From JAJRRH01 sp047638815 (GTDB lineage: Bacteria; Bacteroidota; Bacteroidia; Flavobacteriales_D; JABDKJ01), in assembly GCA_047638815.1 (NCBI GenBank), contig JBLIMR010000005.1, forward strand, positions 1 to 64,000: a stretch of DNA of 64,000 nt. Reading direction: 5' to 3'. The position numbers and the translations under genes were made by a program. The notes beneath the pieces are model-generated. The model was not told the origin of the DNA. It worked only from the letters and a program-made list of their open reading frames with translations, and ran no database searches. Each line of letters starts with the position of its first letter. The stretch's first letter is position 1. Positions 1-7,802 of this stretch are shown here, piece by piece.

Positions 1-348
1 ATTGGTTTTGTCGCCATTTCTTCAAATGATGTGGATGTGGTACCTGCGGATTCCCCTGAGAATATGAAAGCACTTGCCCTTGATGAAGGATTTACCTTTC
101 CGTACCTCTATGATGAAAGTCAAGAAGTTGCAAAGGCTTATGATGCAGCTTGTACTCCTGACTTTGCACTGTTTGATGCTGCAGATAGTTGTGTTTACAG
201 AGGTCGATTGGATGGGTCTAGGCCTGGCAATGACAATCCACTGACAGGCAGCGACATGAGAGTCGCCATCGAAGCGGTTATCAATGGAACAGATCAGGTT
301 GAAATGCAATATCCAAGTTTGGGATGCAACATTAAATGGAAAAAATAA
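1..348 (+). CDS. Redoxin / AhpC-TSA thioredoxin-family protein (5' end cut by window edge)
   Basis: The reading frame is open from base 1, so only the C-terminal 115 residues are present; the active-site CxxC, normally near the N-terminal third, lies outside the window. The fragment contains the conserved cis-proline region of the thioredoxin fold (AACTPDFALFD) and ends with GCNIKWK, a tail familiar from single-domain redoxins of about 180-200 residues in Bacteroidota. Members reduce peroxides or thiols or act as thioredoxin-like exchange proteins; the exact substrate cannot be told from the fragment. The stop codon TAA overlaps the likely ATG of the nitroreductase gene, which suggests translational coupling in one operon with a second redox protein. 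Confidence 0.8.
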   Translation: MGFVAISSNDVDVVPADSPENMKALALDEGFTFPYLYDESQEVAKAYDAACTPDFALFDAADSCVYRGRLDGSRPGNDNPLTGSDMRVAIEAVINGTDQVEMQYPSLGCNIKWKK

Positions 349-935
349 TGAGACATAATCTAAGTGAAATAAACAACATCATAAAAGATCGTAGAACTAT
401 TTATCCTGAACAATTCTCTGACAGAAAGGTACATAAGGAGATAATCACAAACCTGTTAAACAATGCTGTTTGGGCCCCCAACCACGGAATGACTCAACCT
501 TGGCGATTTCAGGTGTTCATGGAGGATGGCAGAAAAGAATTGTCGGACTTTCTCTATCAGTTTTATGACGAACATATGCCAAAAGAGGACTACAAAGCAC
601 TCAAGCATGATCGTTTCAGAGATCGTCCTCTTCGATCTTCAGCTGTGATTGCCGTTGGGATGAAAAGAGATCCAAAAGAAAAGATTAGAGAAATAGAAGA
701 AATAGAAGCTGTCGCTTGTGCAATCCAAAACATATATCTTACCGCAACGGCATACGGAATTGGAACATTTTGGTCAAGTCCTAGAATGGTCTACTATCCT
801 GAAATCAAACCATTTTTTGACCTAGGAGAAAAAGATAAGATGCTAGGCTTGCTATATCTCGGTTACCCAGAAGGCGAATGGCCCACGGGACAGAGAAAAC
901 CGATTGATCAATGCACAGTCTGGCGTGACAAATAA
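348..935 (+). CDS. Nitroreductase family protein
   Basis: This 195-residue protein is a compact FMN-dependent nitroreductase-family oxidoreductase that would transfer hydride from NAD(P)H to nitro- or quinone-type substrates. Visible family features are the N-terminal DRRTIYPEQF (the R-R-S/T phosphate-binding region of FMN), AVWAPNHGMTQPWRF (the conserved APS-x-x-N/H-x-QPW element) near residue 40, and the C-terminal GLLYLGYPEG that packs against the flavin. Length agrees with the smaller members of the family. I chose the ATG at 348 because it forms a TAATG overlap with the preceding stop and gives the usual family N-terminus; an in-frame ATG at 336 would add four residues. Natural substrate is unknown. 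Confidence 0.88.
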   Translation: MRHNLSEINNIIKDRRTIYPEQFSDRKVHKEIITNLLNNAVWAPNHGMTQPWRFQVFMEDGRKELSDFLYQFYDEHMPKEDYKALKHDRFRDRPLRSSAVIAVGMKRDPKEKIREIEEIEAVACAIQNIYLTATAYGIGTFWSSPRMVYYPEIKPFFDLGEKDKMLGLLYLGYPEGEWPTGQRKPIDQCTVWRDK

Positions 936-958
936 TCAAAAAATCTCAATCTTGAAAC

Positions 959-1318
959 ATGAATGATGATGTAATGAATGTGCCCCTATTGAACTTCAAT
1001 AATTATGAAGTTCATCCAGTTGAGAAGGGTTACATGGTTTTTTTCTTCTCAGATGTACATGCTGCAAGACATTTTGAGATTTTATTGGTCAAGGATAAAA
1101 TTTATTTTGAAAAAGATGAAACAGAAAATCAACGAAAGAAGTATGTTTTTGGTATAAAAAGACAAGACTTTAAGAAGGTATTAAAACTGAACGACCTGAG
1201 CAAAGGCCTCCACCGAGAAAGAACGATCAAGAACAAATATTTTGGCACTGGCATATTGATAGTAGTTACTGCCTTAATCATGCTTTCGATCATCGGATTT
1301 TTCTTGTCAAATCGTTGA
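959..1318 (+). CDS. Hypothetical protein with C-terminal membrane anchor
   Basis: This 119-residue protein is not one I can place in a named family. It has a soluble N-terminal part of about 90 residues rich in lysine and aromatic residues (FNNYEVHPVEKGYMVFFFSD) and one strongly hydrophobic segment near residues 94-115 followed by the short tail SNR, consistent with a tail-anchored or C-terminally anchored inner-membrane protein. It lies 23 bases after the nitroreductase on the same strand and may share its transcript. The frame is uninterrupted, starts with ATG and shows codon use like its neighbours, so it is very probably a real gene. No catalytic motif is visible. Confidence 0.7.
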   Translation: MNDDVMNVPLLNFNNYEVHPVEKGYMVFFFSDVHAARHFEILLVKDKIYFEKDETENQRKKYVFGIKRQDFKKVLKLNDLSKGLHRERTIKNKYFGTGILIVVTALIMLSIIGFFLSNR

Positions 1319-1401
1319 TAAATACCACGTTATGATCTCGCAACTTATATGTAACTTTATTCGCTTATACGCGTTTAAAACATACAGGAAAATTTGAACT
1401 A

Positions 1402-2547
1402 ATGCACCTCTTACGAATTGAAATCAAGATTTTTTGGCATCTTATTGCCATAGTTTGTATTACGCTATTGTCGAGCAACTTAAAGGCCACAAACCCACCA
1501 ATTGATGATGGTTCTAAAGACACCAGCACGGCTTTAGTGGTTTATGGCAGCATTATACAGAATCCAAATAGCTCAATTAGTGAGGAAATGTATCTTTATC
1601 TTGACTCTATCCTTGATCTTCAGCACGTAAGCAACGAAACCATAGAAGAGGTCGCCTTCTGCAAGTCTTTATTTAAAAAAGATGAGAAAGAATTGACCAG
1701 AATATCAGACTCATTATTTAGACTTGATAAAATCCCTTTTGCAATTATCAATGAGGTAAATTATCAGATGAATAAAAGGCATAATGGAGACATTCCGTCC
1801 GCATTTTCTGTGCCATATGATGACACGCCATATCCTGCAAATTGCATATACCACTCATGGCATACAACCAAAGCACATCCCTACTCGCTTGATCTATCAA
1901 AAAATGATTCTGTCATTTCATTACAACTAACAGATGAAGTCAATTTTTGTGATTATCAATTTCCTTTAGATGGTAAGTCAGTGGTAACATCAAAATTTGG
2001 TTGGCGCCAAGGCCGAAACCATAATGGTTATGATCTTGATCTTGAAGTTTGGGATCCAGTGAAATCATCCTTTGCAGGTGTTGTAAGAGTGGCCACCACA
2101 ATCGGTCATTATGGGAGATTGGTCGTAGTAAGACATTACAATGGCCTAGAAACTTATTATGCTCATTTACATAGATTTAAAGTGAAAACAGGTGATGTTG
2201 TAGAAGCAGGAGACATCATTGGTTTGGGTGGTAGTTCCGGTCGGTCAACTGGCTCACATTTGCATTATGAAATAAGATATAAAGGCATCCCTCTGGATCC
2301 CGGGCAAATAATTGCTTTCAAGGAGAAGCAATTAGTTTCAGATGTTATCGTTTTAAATAAGACCAAGTGGAGCTATGGCATAATCCCAAAAGGTGTTACC
2401 TTTCACCTCGTCAAAAGTGGGGATTATTTACACAAAATAGCGGAGCAGTACGGACAATCTGTTGAAGTGTTATGCGAAATAAATGGTATAAAAAGAAATA
2501 CAATGCTAAAGGTAGGACAAAAGCTAAAGGTCTTAAATTCCCATTAA
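1402..2547 (+). CDS. M23 family peptidoglycan endopeptidase with C-terminal LysM domain
   Basis: A 381-residue exported protein. An N-terminal hydrophobic segment (about residues 10-27) looks like a signal peptide or anchor. The lysostaphin-type M23 domain spans about residues 195-310: HNGYDLD near residue 206 supplies the first zinc ligands (HxxxD), YYAHLHRF contributes the third histidine region and GSHLHYEI near residue 288 carries the HxH motif. All metal ligands are present, so an active peptide-crosslink hydrolase is expected, unlike the degenerate EnvC/NlpD regulators. Residues about 334-380 form a LysM module (VKSGDYLHKIAEQYG) that would bind peptidoglycan glycan. It acts in the periplasm in cell-wall remodelling or daughter-cell separation. 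Its last 76 bases overlap the next gene in another frame. Confidence 0.9.
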   Translation: MHLLRIEIKIFWHLIAIVCITLLSSNLKATNPPIDDGSKDTSTALVVYGSIIQNPNSSISEEMYLYLDSILDLQHVSNETIEEVAFCKSLFKKDEKELTRISDSLFRLDKIPFAIINEVNYQMNKRHNGDIPSAFSVPYDDTPYPANCIYHSWHTTKAHPYSLDLSKNDSVISLQLTDEVNFCDYQFPLDGKSVVTSKFGWRQGRNHNGYDLDLEVWDPVKSSFAGVVRVATTIGHYGRLVVVRHYNGLETYYAHLHRFKVKTGDVVEAGDIIGLGGSSGRSTGSHLHYEIRYKGIPLDPGQIIAFKEKQLVSDVIVLNKTKWSYGIIPKGVTFHLVKSGDYLHKIAEQYGQSVEVLCEINGIKRNTMLKVGQKLKVLNSH

Positions 2548-3239
2548 CTCTCCTCATTCTAGTCTTTCTAGTTTTTTCAAACGGCTTATACTCTCAGTTA
2601 AATGTTACCACTGTCGGTATACAGTACAAGCCGATATTCTCTTCAAATTTCACTGGTGGAGGTACTCAAACGGCTTTTGAAGGCAATAACAAAATGTCTT
2701 TAGCCCTCACGAAAGGCTCTTCATTCGGACTAATTATTAGAAAAGGACTTACAAAAAGTTTAAGTTTTGAAACAGGCATCAACTCGGTGACTCGAAGATT
2801 TCAATTGGATTTTGAAGATTTAGATTCCACTGTCAATCAGTCATTAAACTTTAAATTTATCGCTTACGAAATTCCTGTTCAGGGATTGATTTATATTCGA
2901 TTGGGAGAGCAATCGTTCATAAACACTGCGCTGGGCGTATCCCTAAACACTTATCCTGGCGGACCTGTTATGTCCATTGGGGAAAACTTCTCTCAAGGAA
3001 CAGTTCCTGATACGAAGTTTCAATTTGCCATTGTTGGCAATGTGGGCTATGAATATAGGACGAAGAAAAGTGGATATTTCTATCTAGGGGCCTCTTTTTA
3101 TAATCCTTTTAACAACATCGGCCATACCACAGGATTCTACAGGCCACCAACGGGTGATGAAACCATTAGCTTGGATGTTAATGGCAACTATCTCACCTTA
3201 GATTTGAGGTATTTCTTTCACGAAAAACCTGAAAAATAG
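2472..3239 (+). CDS. Outer-membrane beta-barrel protein (PorT-like fold), unknown role
   Basis: This 255-residue protein has a lysine-rich N-terminus followed by a hydrophobic core (KFPLTLLILVFLVFSNG) and a cleavage region ending in YSQ, typical of Bacteroidota signal peptides. The rest alternates short hydrophobic strands ending in aromatic residues with turns, and closes with LDLRYFF, as expected for an 8- to 10-strand outer-membrane barrel of the outer_membrane_beta-barrel/PorT type. The only ATG ahead of the signal peptide is at 2472, inside the LysM coding sequence of the previous gene, giving a 76-base overlap and an unusually long basic n-region. No ATG, GTG or TTG lies in frame between there and the hydrophobic core. 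Linked to a wall hydrolase, it may sit in the same envelope pathway. Confidence 0.72.
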   Translation: MRNKWYKKKYNAKGRTKAKGLKFPLTLLILVFLVFSNGLYSQLNVTTVGIQYKPIFSSNFTGGGTQTAFEGNNKMSLALTKGSSFGLIIRKGLTKSLSFETGINSVTRRFQLDFEDLDSTVNQSLNFKFIAYEIPVQGLIYIRLGEQSFINTALGVSLNTYPGGPVMSIGENFSQGTVPDTKFQFAIVGNVGYEYRTKKSGYFYLGASFYNPFNNIGHTTGFYRPPTGDETISLDVNGNYLTLDLRYFFHEKPEK

Positions 3240-3309
3240 CCCCTATCATAGTTAATATTCTCTTGTTAGTAGTTACATAGAATTGAAATCTCTGACGGCA
3301 GGTATGATG

Positions 3310-3317
3310 TAAATTTG
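3310..3317 (+). promoter_or_regulatory. Candidate -7 box for the T9SS cargo gene
   Basis: TAAATTTG matches the Bacteroidota -7 consensus TAnnTTTG and lies 25 bases before the ATG at 3343. A TTG at 3283-3285 could serve as the -33 element, but the 24-base spacing is slightly longer than usual, so the call rests mainly on the -7 box. Confidence 0.4.
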
Positions 3318-3342
3318 TAACTAACCCAAATCTGGTTTTAAG

Positions 3343-5796
3343 ATGAAATTTATAAAACTACTTACAGCCCTACTATTCATTCAGATATCAGTTTTTTCTC
3401 AAGGTGAAAATTGCGATTCAGCCTTGGAAATTGTCCTTAACGACACCTACACATCAGATGGTCCAAGTACAGGTGACGGTTGTTTTACCTGCCCGGGAGA
3501 TGCAATAAATGCAGATTGGTTTAAATTCACTCCAACCGAAAACACTAGCATTTCGATTTCCAGCTGTATCAGTGGTGAGGATACTCATTTTTACGTTTAC
3601 TCAGGATCATGTGGTGGTTTGATAGAGGTCGCTGCGAACGATGATGCTGGATGTGGTGTAGGAACAAATTTCGCATCATCCGCTGAACTTGAAGTAATAG
3701 GAGGAACAGAATATTTCATTGAGTGGGTAGATCACTGGGCCAATGCTGAATTTCAATTTATCATAGAAGAAATTGCATGTCCATCTCCAAGCAATATGGC
3801 ATTCAACATCCTAACAGATGAGACGGTCGAAGTGACATGGACTTCTAGCAACATAGGAACCGATTTTATCATCGAATATGGTGAATTTGGATTCACTCCA
3901 GGAGAGGGCTTAACTATTACCGGCACTATTGGAACTGACGGACCACCTGTTACCCTTGAAGGTCTCTTACCTTCAACAAGCTATGAAGCTTATCTAGTAG
4001 AAACATGCGATGGAGGTGATGTTACAACTCCGTCAATCAACTTCACAACCTTTGATTTTTTAGCCCCTAACGATCAATGTGTCAATGCAATAGATATTGC
4101 TTGTGATGAGACTATTGAAGGATCAACAATAAATGCAACCATGGACTTGGGTGCACTTACTTGTGGTAGCCTTGAAGTAAACGCAAATGGAGTTTGGTAT
4201 CATTATGTTGGTCAGGATGAATTCGTTACCTTAAGTACCTGTGGTGCAATCAATTTTGACTCTAAAGTATCTGTTTATTCTGGTGCTTGCGGAGATTTCA
4301 CATGTGTATCCGCAAATGATGATGACCTTAATTGCATTGATTTCTCGTCCACCACGCATTTCCCCGCGGAGTCAGGCGTTGACTACTACATCTTAGTGCA
4401 TGGCTTTGAAGGAGTTTCAGGTGAGTTTCAGATATCACTAACCTGTGAGCCTTTATGTTCTCCAATTCCAGAGAATGGATCGTGTGGGAGTGCCATTGCC
4501 ATTACTACAACTGAAGGCTGCATTGCGACTACAACAGCTAATACTTGTGCTAGCATTAACCTATTTAATCCAGAATGCTCTCCTTTTCAAGAAACTCAAG
4601 ATATTTGGTATTCCTTCAATTCTGGAGATGCCTTAGCCGTGGGAATCAACATTACCCTAATTGATGCCGAGGAAATGGGATTCTCAATTTATGAAAACTG
4701 TTCTGATCAATCCATTATTTGTCTTGAAAACGCAAATGAATTGGAAGCTTTTACGGTCAATACTAATACGAATTATCTTATTCAATTCTGGTCTCAATAT
4801 GATGATGCTGGATCTTTTGAGTTCTGCTTGCAAAATGATGTTTGTTCAGGTGCGAGTGACATATCAGTCGGTAGCATAACTGGAAATTCGGCAGAAATAA
4901 ATTGGACCCCTACTAACATCGGTTTGGAATACAATGTAGAATACGGTGAGGAAGGATTTATCCTTGGAAACGGTAACTCGCTTATTGGTGTTATTGGAAC
5001 AGATGGCCCTCCCGTTACAATTAGCGGACTAATTGACGGGACCTTATATGAATACTATGTCATTGAAGATTGTGAATTTGGAGAAATAATATCAGGTGCA
5101 TTTACATTCACAACTGATGGATCGGCTCCTTCAAATGATGAATGCATCAATGCATTTGACATTGATGCTTGCGGGGGATATACAGCGGGAACCACAATCA
5201 ATGCCAACTCAGGAACAGGGATCCCAGATTGCTTAGGAGTAGTTTCAACTTCTCCAGGAGTATGGTATCAAATGGAAGTATCATCAGGTGATCTCTATGC
5301 TGTAAGCACATGTAATGACGCCAATTTTGATACGAAGATTTCAGTTTTCGCAGGCGCTTGCGATGATCTGGAATGTATTATAGGTGCAGATGATTCACCG
5401 TTATGTAATGATGGTACTTCGACTGTAACTTTTAATGGCTATAATGGGGTAGCATATGTGCTTGTTCATGGTTTTGGAATGACTTCAGGAGACTTCAATC
5501 TTACTACGGAGTGTTCTATTGGTGTTGAAGATTTGAGTGCAATCGATCGATTTGAAATATTCCCAAATCCAGCGAAAGACAATGTTACAATTGTCTTCGA
5601 TCCATTAATATTTACAGGTTATGTTGATCTAAGCATTTTCAACATACAAGGTCAAAAAATTCTTGAAATGAGAAATAACAACCTTGGTTCATCTCAAATT
5701 TCTGATATTGATGTTGGAAATCTTTCAACAGGTCTATATACCATGATACTTAGTGATGGTATTATTCGCTTGAGAAATAAATTGGTCATAGAATAG
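3343..5796 (+). CDS. T9SS type A sorting domain-containing multidomain secreted protein
   Basis: An 817-residue protein with a signal peptide (residues 1-19, ending VFSQ) and a C-terminal T9SS sorting domain from about residue 726: FEIFPNPAKDNVTI, an inner GQKI strand, LSTGLYTMIL and a final KLVIE. Between them lie alternating modules: pre-peptidase-C-like beta-sandwich units near 20-145, 240-370, 373-498 and 595-723, each with paired cysteines and repeats such as ISVFAGAC/VSVYSGAC, and two fibronectin type III-like units near 147-236 and 498-593 that share GTDGPPVT. No catalytic domain is visible, so it is more likely an adhesin or surface scaffold than an enzyme. It would cross the outer membrane by T9SS and be attached or released after cleavage of the sorting domain. 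Confidence 0.88.
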   Translation: MKFIKLLTALLFIQISVFSQGENCDSALEIVLNDTYTSDGPSTGDGCFTCPGDAINADWFKFTPTENTSISISSCISGEDTHFYVYSGSCGGLIEVAANDDAGCGVGTNFASSAELEVIGGTEYFIEWVDHWANAEFQFIIEEIACPSPSNMAFNILTDETVEVTWTSSNIGTDFIIEYGEFGFTPGEGLTITGTIGTDGPPVTLEGLLPSTSYEAYLVETCDGGDVTTPSINFTTFDFLAPNDQCVNAIDIACDETIEGSTINATMDLGALTCGSLEVNANGVWYHYVGQDEFVTLSTCGAINFDSKVSVYSGACGDFTCVSANDDDLNCIDFSSTTHFPAESGVDYYILVHGFEGVSGEFQISLTCEPLCSPIPENGSCGSAIAITTTEGCIATTTANTCASINLFNPECSPFQETQDIWYSFNSGDALAVGINITLIDAEEMGFSIYENCSDQSIICLENANELEAFTVNTNTNYLIQFWSQYDDAGSFEFCLQNDVCSGASDISVGSITGNSAEINWTPTNIGLEYNVEYGEEGFILGNGNSLIGVIGTDGPPVTISGLIDGTLYEYYVIEDCEFGEIISGAFTFTTDGSAPSNDECINAFDIDACGGYTAGTTINANSGTGIPDCLGVVSTSPGVWYQMEVSSGDLYAVSTCNDANFDTKISVFAGACDDLECIIGADDSPLCNDGTSTVTFNGYNGVAYVLVHGFGMTSGDFNLTTECSIGVEDLSAIDRFEIFPNPAKDNVTIVFDPLIFTGYVDLSIFNIQGQKILEMRNNNLGSSQISDIDVGNLSTGLYTMILSDGIIRLRNKLVIE

Positions 5797-5820
5797 AAGG
5801 AACCAACTAAATTATTGATG

Positions 5821-5852
5821 GCACCAATCGTTTATCGATTGGTGCTATTTTT
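5821..5852 (+). terminator. Rho-independent terminator after the T9SS cargo gene
   Basis: A perfect 10-base-pair stem (GCACCAATCG / CGATTGGTGC) with a TTTAT loop is followed by TATTTTTT. It ends transcription from the left. The last base of the stem is also the first base of the opposite-strand stop codon at 5845-5847, so the terminator and the end of the small minus-strand gene interlock. Confidence 0.85.
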
Positions 5853-6066
5853 TAACCTTTAAAATATACGCAATTGCAAGCAGCACCCATGGGCTTCCAT
5901 GCATTGCAACATCCAACCAATCCATTGCATCCAATGAAAATACATTGTCGGAGATTTGTAAAATCTTTTGATAGATATGAGGAGGATTAAAAGGCGCCAA
6001 CCCTAGCGTGATACATGCCATCCAAATCACGGATGTATTTTTAACTAAAGTTCTCTTAACGTTCAT
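5845..6066 (-). CDS. Small two-helix membrane protein of the family often annotated 'RND transporter'
   Basis: A 73-residue protein with two hydrophobic segments (about 10-27 and 54-70). The pattern LGLAPFNPPHIYQKI, then a short loop, then DAMDWLDVAMHGSPWVLL matches a widespread small protein in Bacteroidota and Proteobacteria with the signature LGLAPF-x-P-PH-L-x-K and D-x-x-D-x-x-x-HG-x-P. In databases it is frequently mislabelled as an RND transporter although it is far too short to be one. Its biochemical role is unknown to me. It stands alone between two plus-strand genes and shares its final bases with the terminator of the upstream neighbour. Family placement is from memory of the motif and should be treated as moderate. 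Confidence 0.65.
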   Translation of the reverse strand: MNVKRTLVKNTSVIWMACITLGLAPFNPPHIYQKILQISDNVFSLDAMDWLDVAMHGSPWVLLAIAYILKVKK

Positions 6067-6204
6067 GCTTAAAATATAGAGTGTAAAGTTAAAATTATGT
6101 CCAACATTCTAGAATTGCTCTTATCCACAATTTCATTCAGAGGCAGTGCATTACTTGTCGGTAAATATTACCTATTTAAAGAAAATATTTTCCTATAAAT
6201 TCCC

Positions 6205-6212
6205 TAGCTTTG
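6205..6212 (+). promoter_or_regulatory. Candidate -7 box for the DUF3127 gene
   Basis: TAGCTTTG is an exact match to the TAnnTTTG consensus, 33 bases before the ATG at 6246. No convincing -33 TTG/TTTG is seen at the expected spacing, so this is a partial promoter call. Confidence 0.4.
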
Positions 6213-6245
6213 TAGGCTACAAGAAATTATAAAAAAAGCAGGCTT

Positions 6246-6611
6246 ATGTTCTCAATAAATGGTAAAATAAAACAACTTGACGATGTGGTTCAAGTGACGG
6301 ATTCTTTTAAGAAAAGAGAGGTTGTTCTAACGCAAGATTCAGGACAATACCCTCAACATATATTATTCCAAATGGTACAAGATAATTGTAATCTAGTGGA
6401 TGGTATGGCCATGGGAGATGAAGTTAAATTTCATTTTGACATAAGAGGTAGAGAATGGACTTCTCCATCAGGTGAAGTGAAGTTTTTCAACTCACTTAAT
6501 GTATGGAGAGTAGAAAAAGTCGGTGCTGCTGCACCTGTTGCTGAAACTACTGCACCTGCTGCTAAAGATGCTCCACCATTACCAGTTGAAGAGGACGATT
6601 TACCGTTCTAA
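6246..6611 (+). CDS. DUF3127 OB-fold protein with an SSB-like acidic C-terminal tip
   Basis: This 121-residue protein carries a DUF3127 domain over about residues 1-92, recognised by the start FSINGKIKQL, the strand pair FKKREVVLTQDSGQYPQHILFQ, GDEVKFHFDIRGREW and the closing SLNVWRVEKV. DUF3127 is an OB-like domain typical of Bacteroidota and is thought to be related to single-stranded DNA-binding folds; its function is not established. A flexible alanine/proline-rich linker (about 93-112) leads to the last seven residues EEDDLPF, which closely resemble the acidic tip (DDDIPF) by which bacterial SSB recruits repair and replication proteins. The gene is monocistronic and its stop directly abuts the stop of the convergent ABC permease gene. 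Confidence 0.85.
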   Translation: MFSINGKIKQLDDVVQVTDSFKKREVVLTQDSGQYPQHILFQMVQDNCNLVDGMAMGDEVKFHFDIRGREWTSPSGEVKFFNSLNVWRVEKVGAAAPVAETTAPAAKDAPPLPVEEDDLPF

Positions 6612-7802
6612 TTAGCTTGTCTCTTTAACATCATATACGTCTCTCAATCTATTACCTATAAGCATGAATGAGAGTACCAATATCATAATACATAGTCCTG
6701 GTATAAAAGCTAGGTAGGCTAAATCCGTTGTTAAAAATGGATAATGTTCTTTTATCATCATGCCCCATGAAGGCATTGGAATCTGTGTGCCTATACCCAG
6801 AAAACTCAATCCTGCTTCAATTAATATTGCGGAGGCAAAGTTAGCAGCTGAAATAACGATTACAGGTCCAATAATATTTGGTAGAATGTGCCTACTAATA
6901 ATCCTATATTCTGAATAACCCAGAGCCTTTGTCGCTTCAATAAAATCTTTTTCTCGGATACTAATTACTTGACCCCTAACGACTCGGGCAACTTCTACCC
7001 ACATTGTAAGTCCCACAGCAATAAAAACTTGCACGAAACCTTTGCCCATTACAAGTGTAATGGCAATCACCATCAGCAATGTTGGAATAGACCAGATGAC
7101 ATTTACGAACCACATGATAACCTGATCGACCCAGCCTCTATAAAAACCGGCTATTGCTCCTAGACTTATTCCGATGACCAGCGAAATAAGTACCGAAATA
7201 AAACCGACTGAAAGTGAGAAGATAACACCTCCCATCAATCTACTAAGTAAATCCCTCCCAAAAGTATCTGTTCCCAGAAAGTAGGTGCGTTCTACAATAG
7301 CTTCTTTACTGGCAGCAACAAGTTCGCTTATGCTTGTGTTAATCTCTCTTCCGTTCATGTCAGTAAAGACTAATCCATTGTCCGTTGAATCATAGCTATC
7401 GACATCAATAGCATAAAGCACATCAGCAAGTAGCATCTTTTTTTCGAAGTCTTCCTTCAATGGGATATATACAAGGTAATCATCCTCGATACTATAAAAC
7501 TCGATTGGAATTTCCTGAATATCATTGTCCACACCACCGAAAAACAATCCTGAACCAAAGAAATTATCACTTTCTATTTTGTTTGTTTTTATCTGGAGTA
7601 TTTTTGCTTTAAAACCAGGTTTTTTCTTTGCTAAAACAAGATGTTGCTGATTGGCGTTCTTAGAATCATCGGGTCTTATGTATGCTCCCAAAACAGAAAT
7701 CAAAAGTGCTAAACACAATATGATTAACCCAATTCTAGATCGAGTATCCCTCCACAATTTGGCAATCAGTGAAGACCTATATCCTTTAGTACTTGATTTC
7801 AT
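6612..7802 (-). CDS. Peptide/nickel-type ABC transporter permease (DppC/OppC family)
   Basis: A 396-residue inner-membrane permease. The first membrane helix lies near residues 24-42; it is followed by a long extracytoplasmic insertion (about 45-175, YSIEDDYLVYIPLKEDF and similar) before the BPD_transp_1 core. The core opens with GTDTFGRDLLSRLMGG, the usual DppC entry, and contains the EAA loop EATKALGYSEYRIISRHILPN, which contacts the ATPase, and GLSFLGIGTQIPMPSWGMM, a conserved DppC element. Such permeases import oligopeptides with a DppB partner, ATPases and a binding protein, none of which is in this window. The enlarged N-terminal periplasmic region is common in Bacteroidota orthologues. 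Its start overlaps the stop of the upstream glycosyltransferase by four bases (ATGA). Confidence 0.9.
   Translation of the reverse strand: MKSSTKGYRSSLIAKLWRDTRSRIGLIILCLALLISVLGAYIRPDDSKNANQQHLVLAKKKPGFKAKILQIKTNKIESDNFFGSGLFFGGVDNDIQEIPIEFYSIEDDYLVYIPLKEDFEKKMLLADVLYAIDVDSYDSTDNGLVFTDMNGREINTSISELVAASKEAIVERTYFLGTDTFGRDLLSRLMGGVIFSLSVGFISVLISLVIGISLGAIAGFYRGWVDQVIMWFVNVIWSIPTLLMVIAITLVMGKGFVQVFIAVGLTMWVEVARVVRGQVISIREKDFIEATKALGYSEYRIISRHILPNIIGPVIVISAANFASAILIEAGLSFLGIGTQIPMPSWGMMIKEHYPFLTTDLAYLAFIPGLCIMILVLSFMLIGNRLRDVYDVKETS

Noticed and set aside
2472..2547. A frameshift that would fuse the M23 and barrel genes into one protein
   Set aside because: The M23 protein ends cleanly after a complete LysM module and the next frame starts with its own signal peptide, so two separate exported proteins are more likely.
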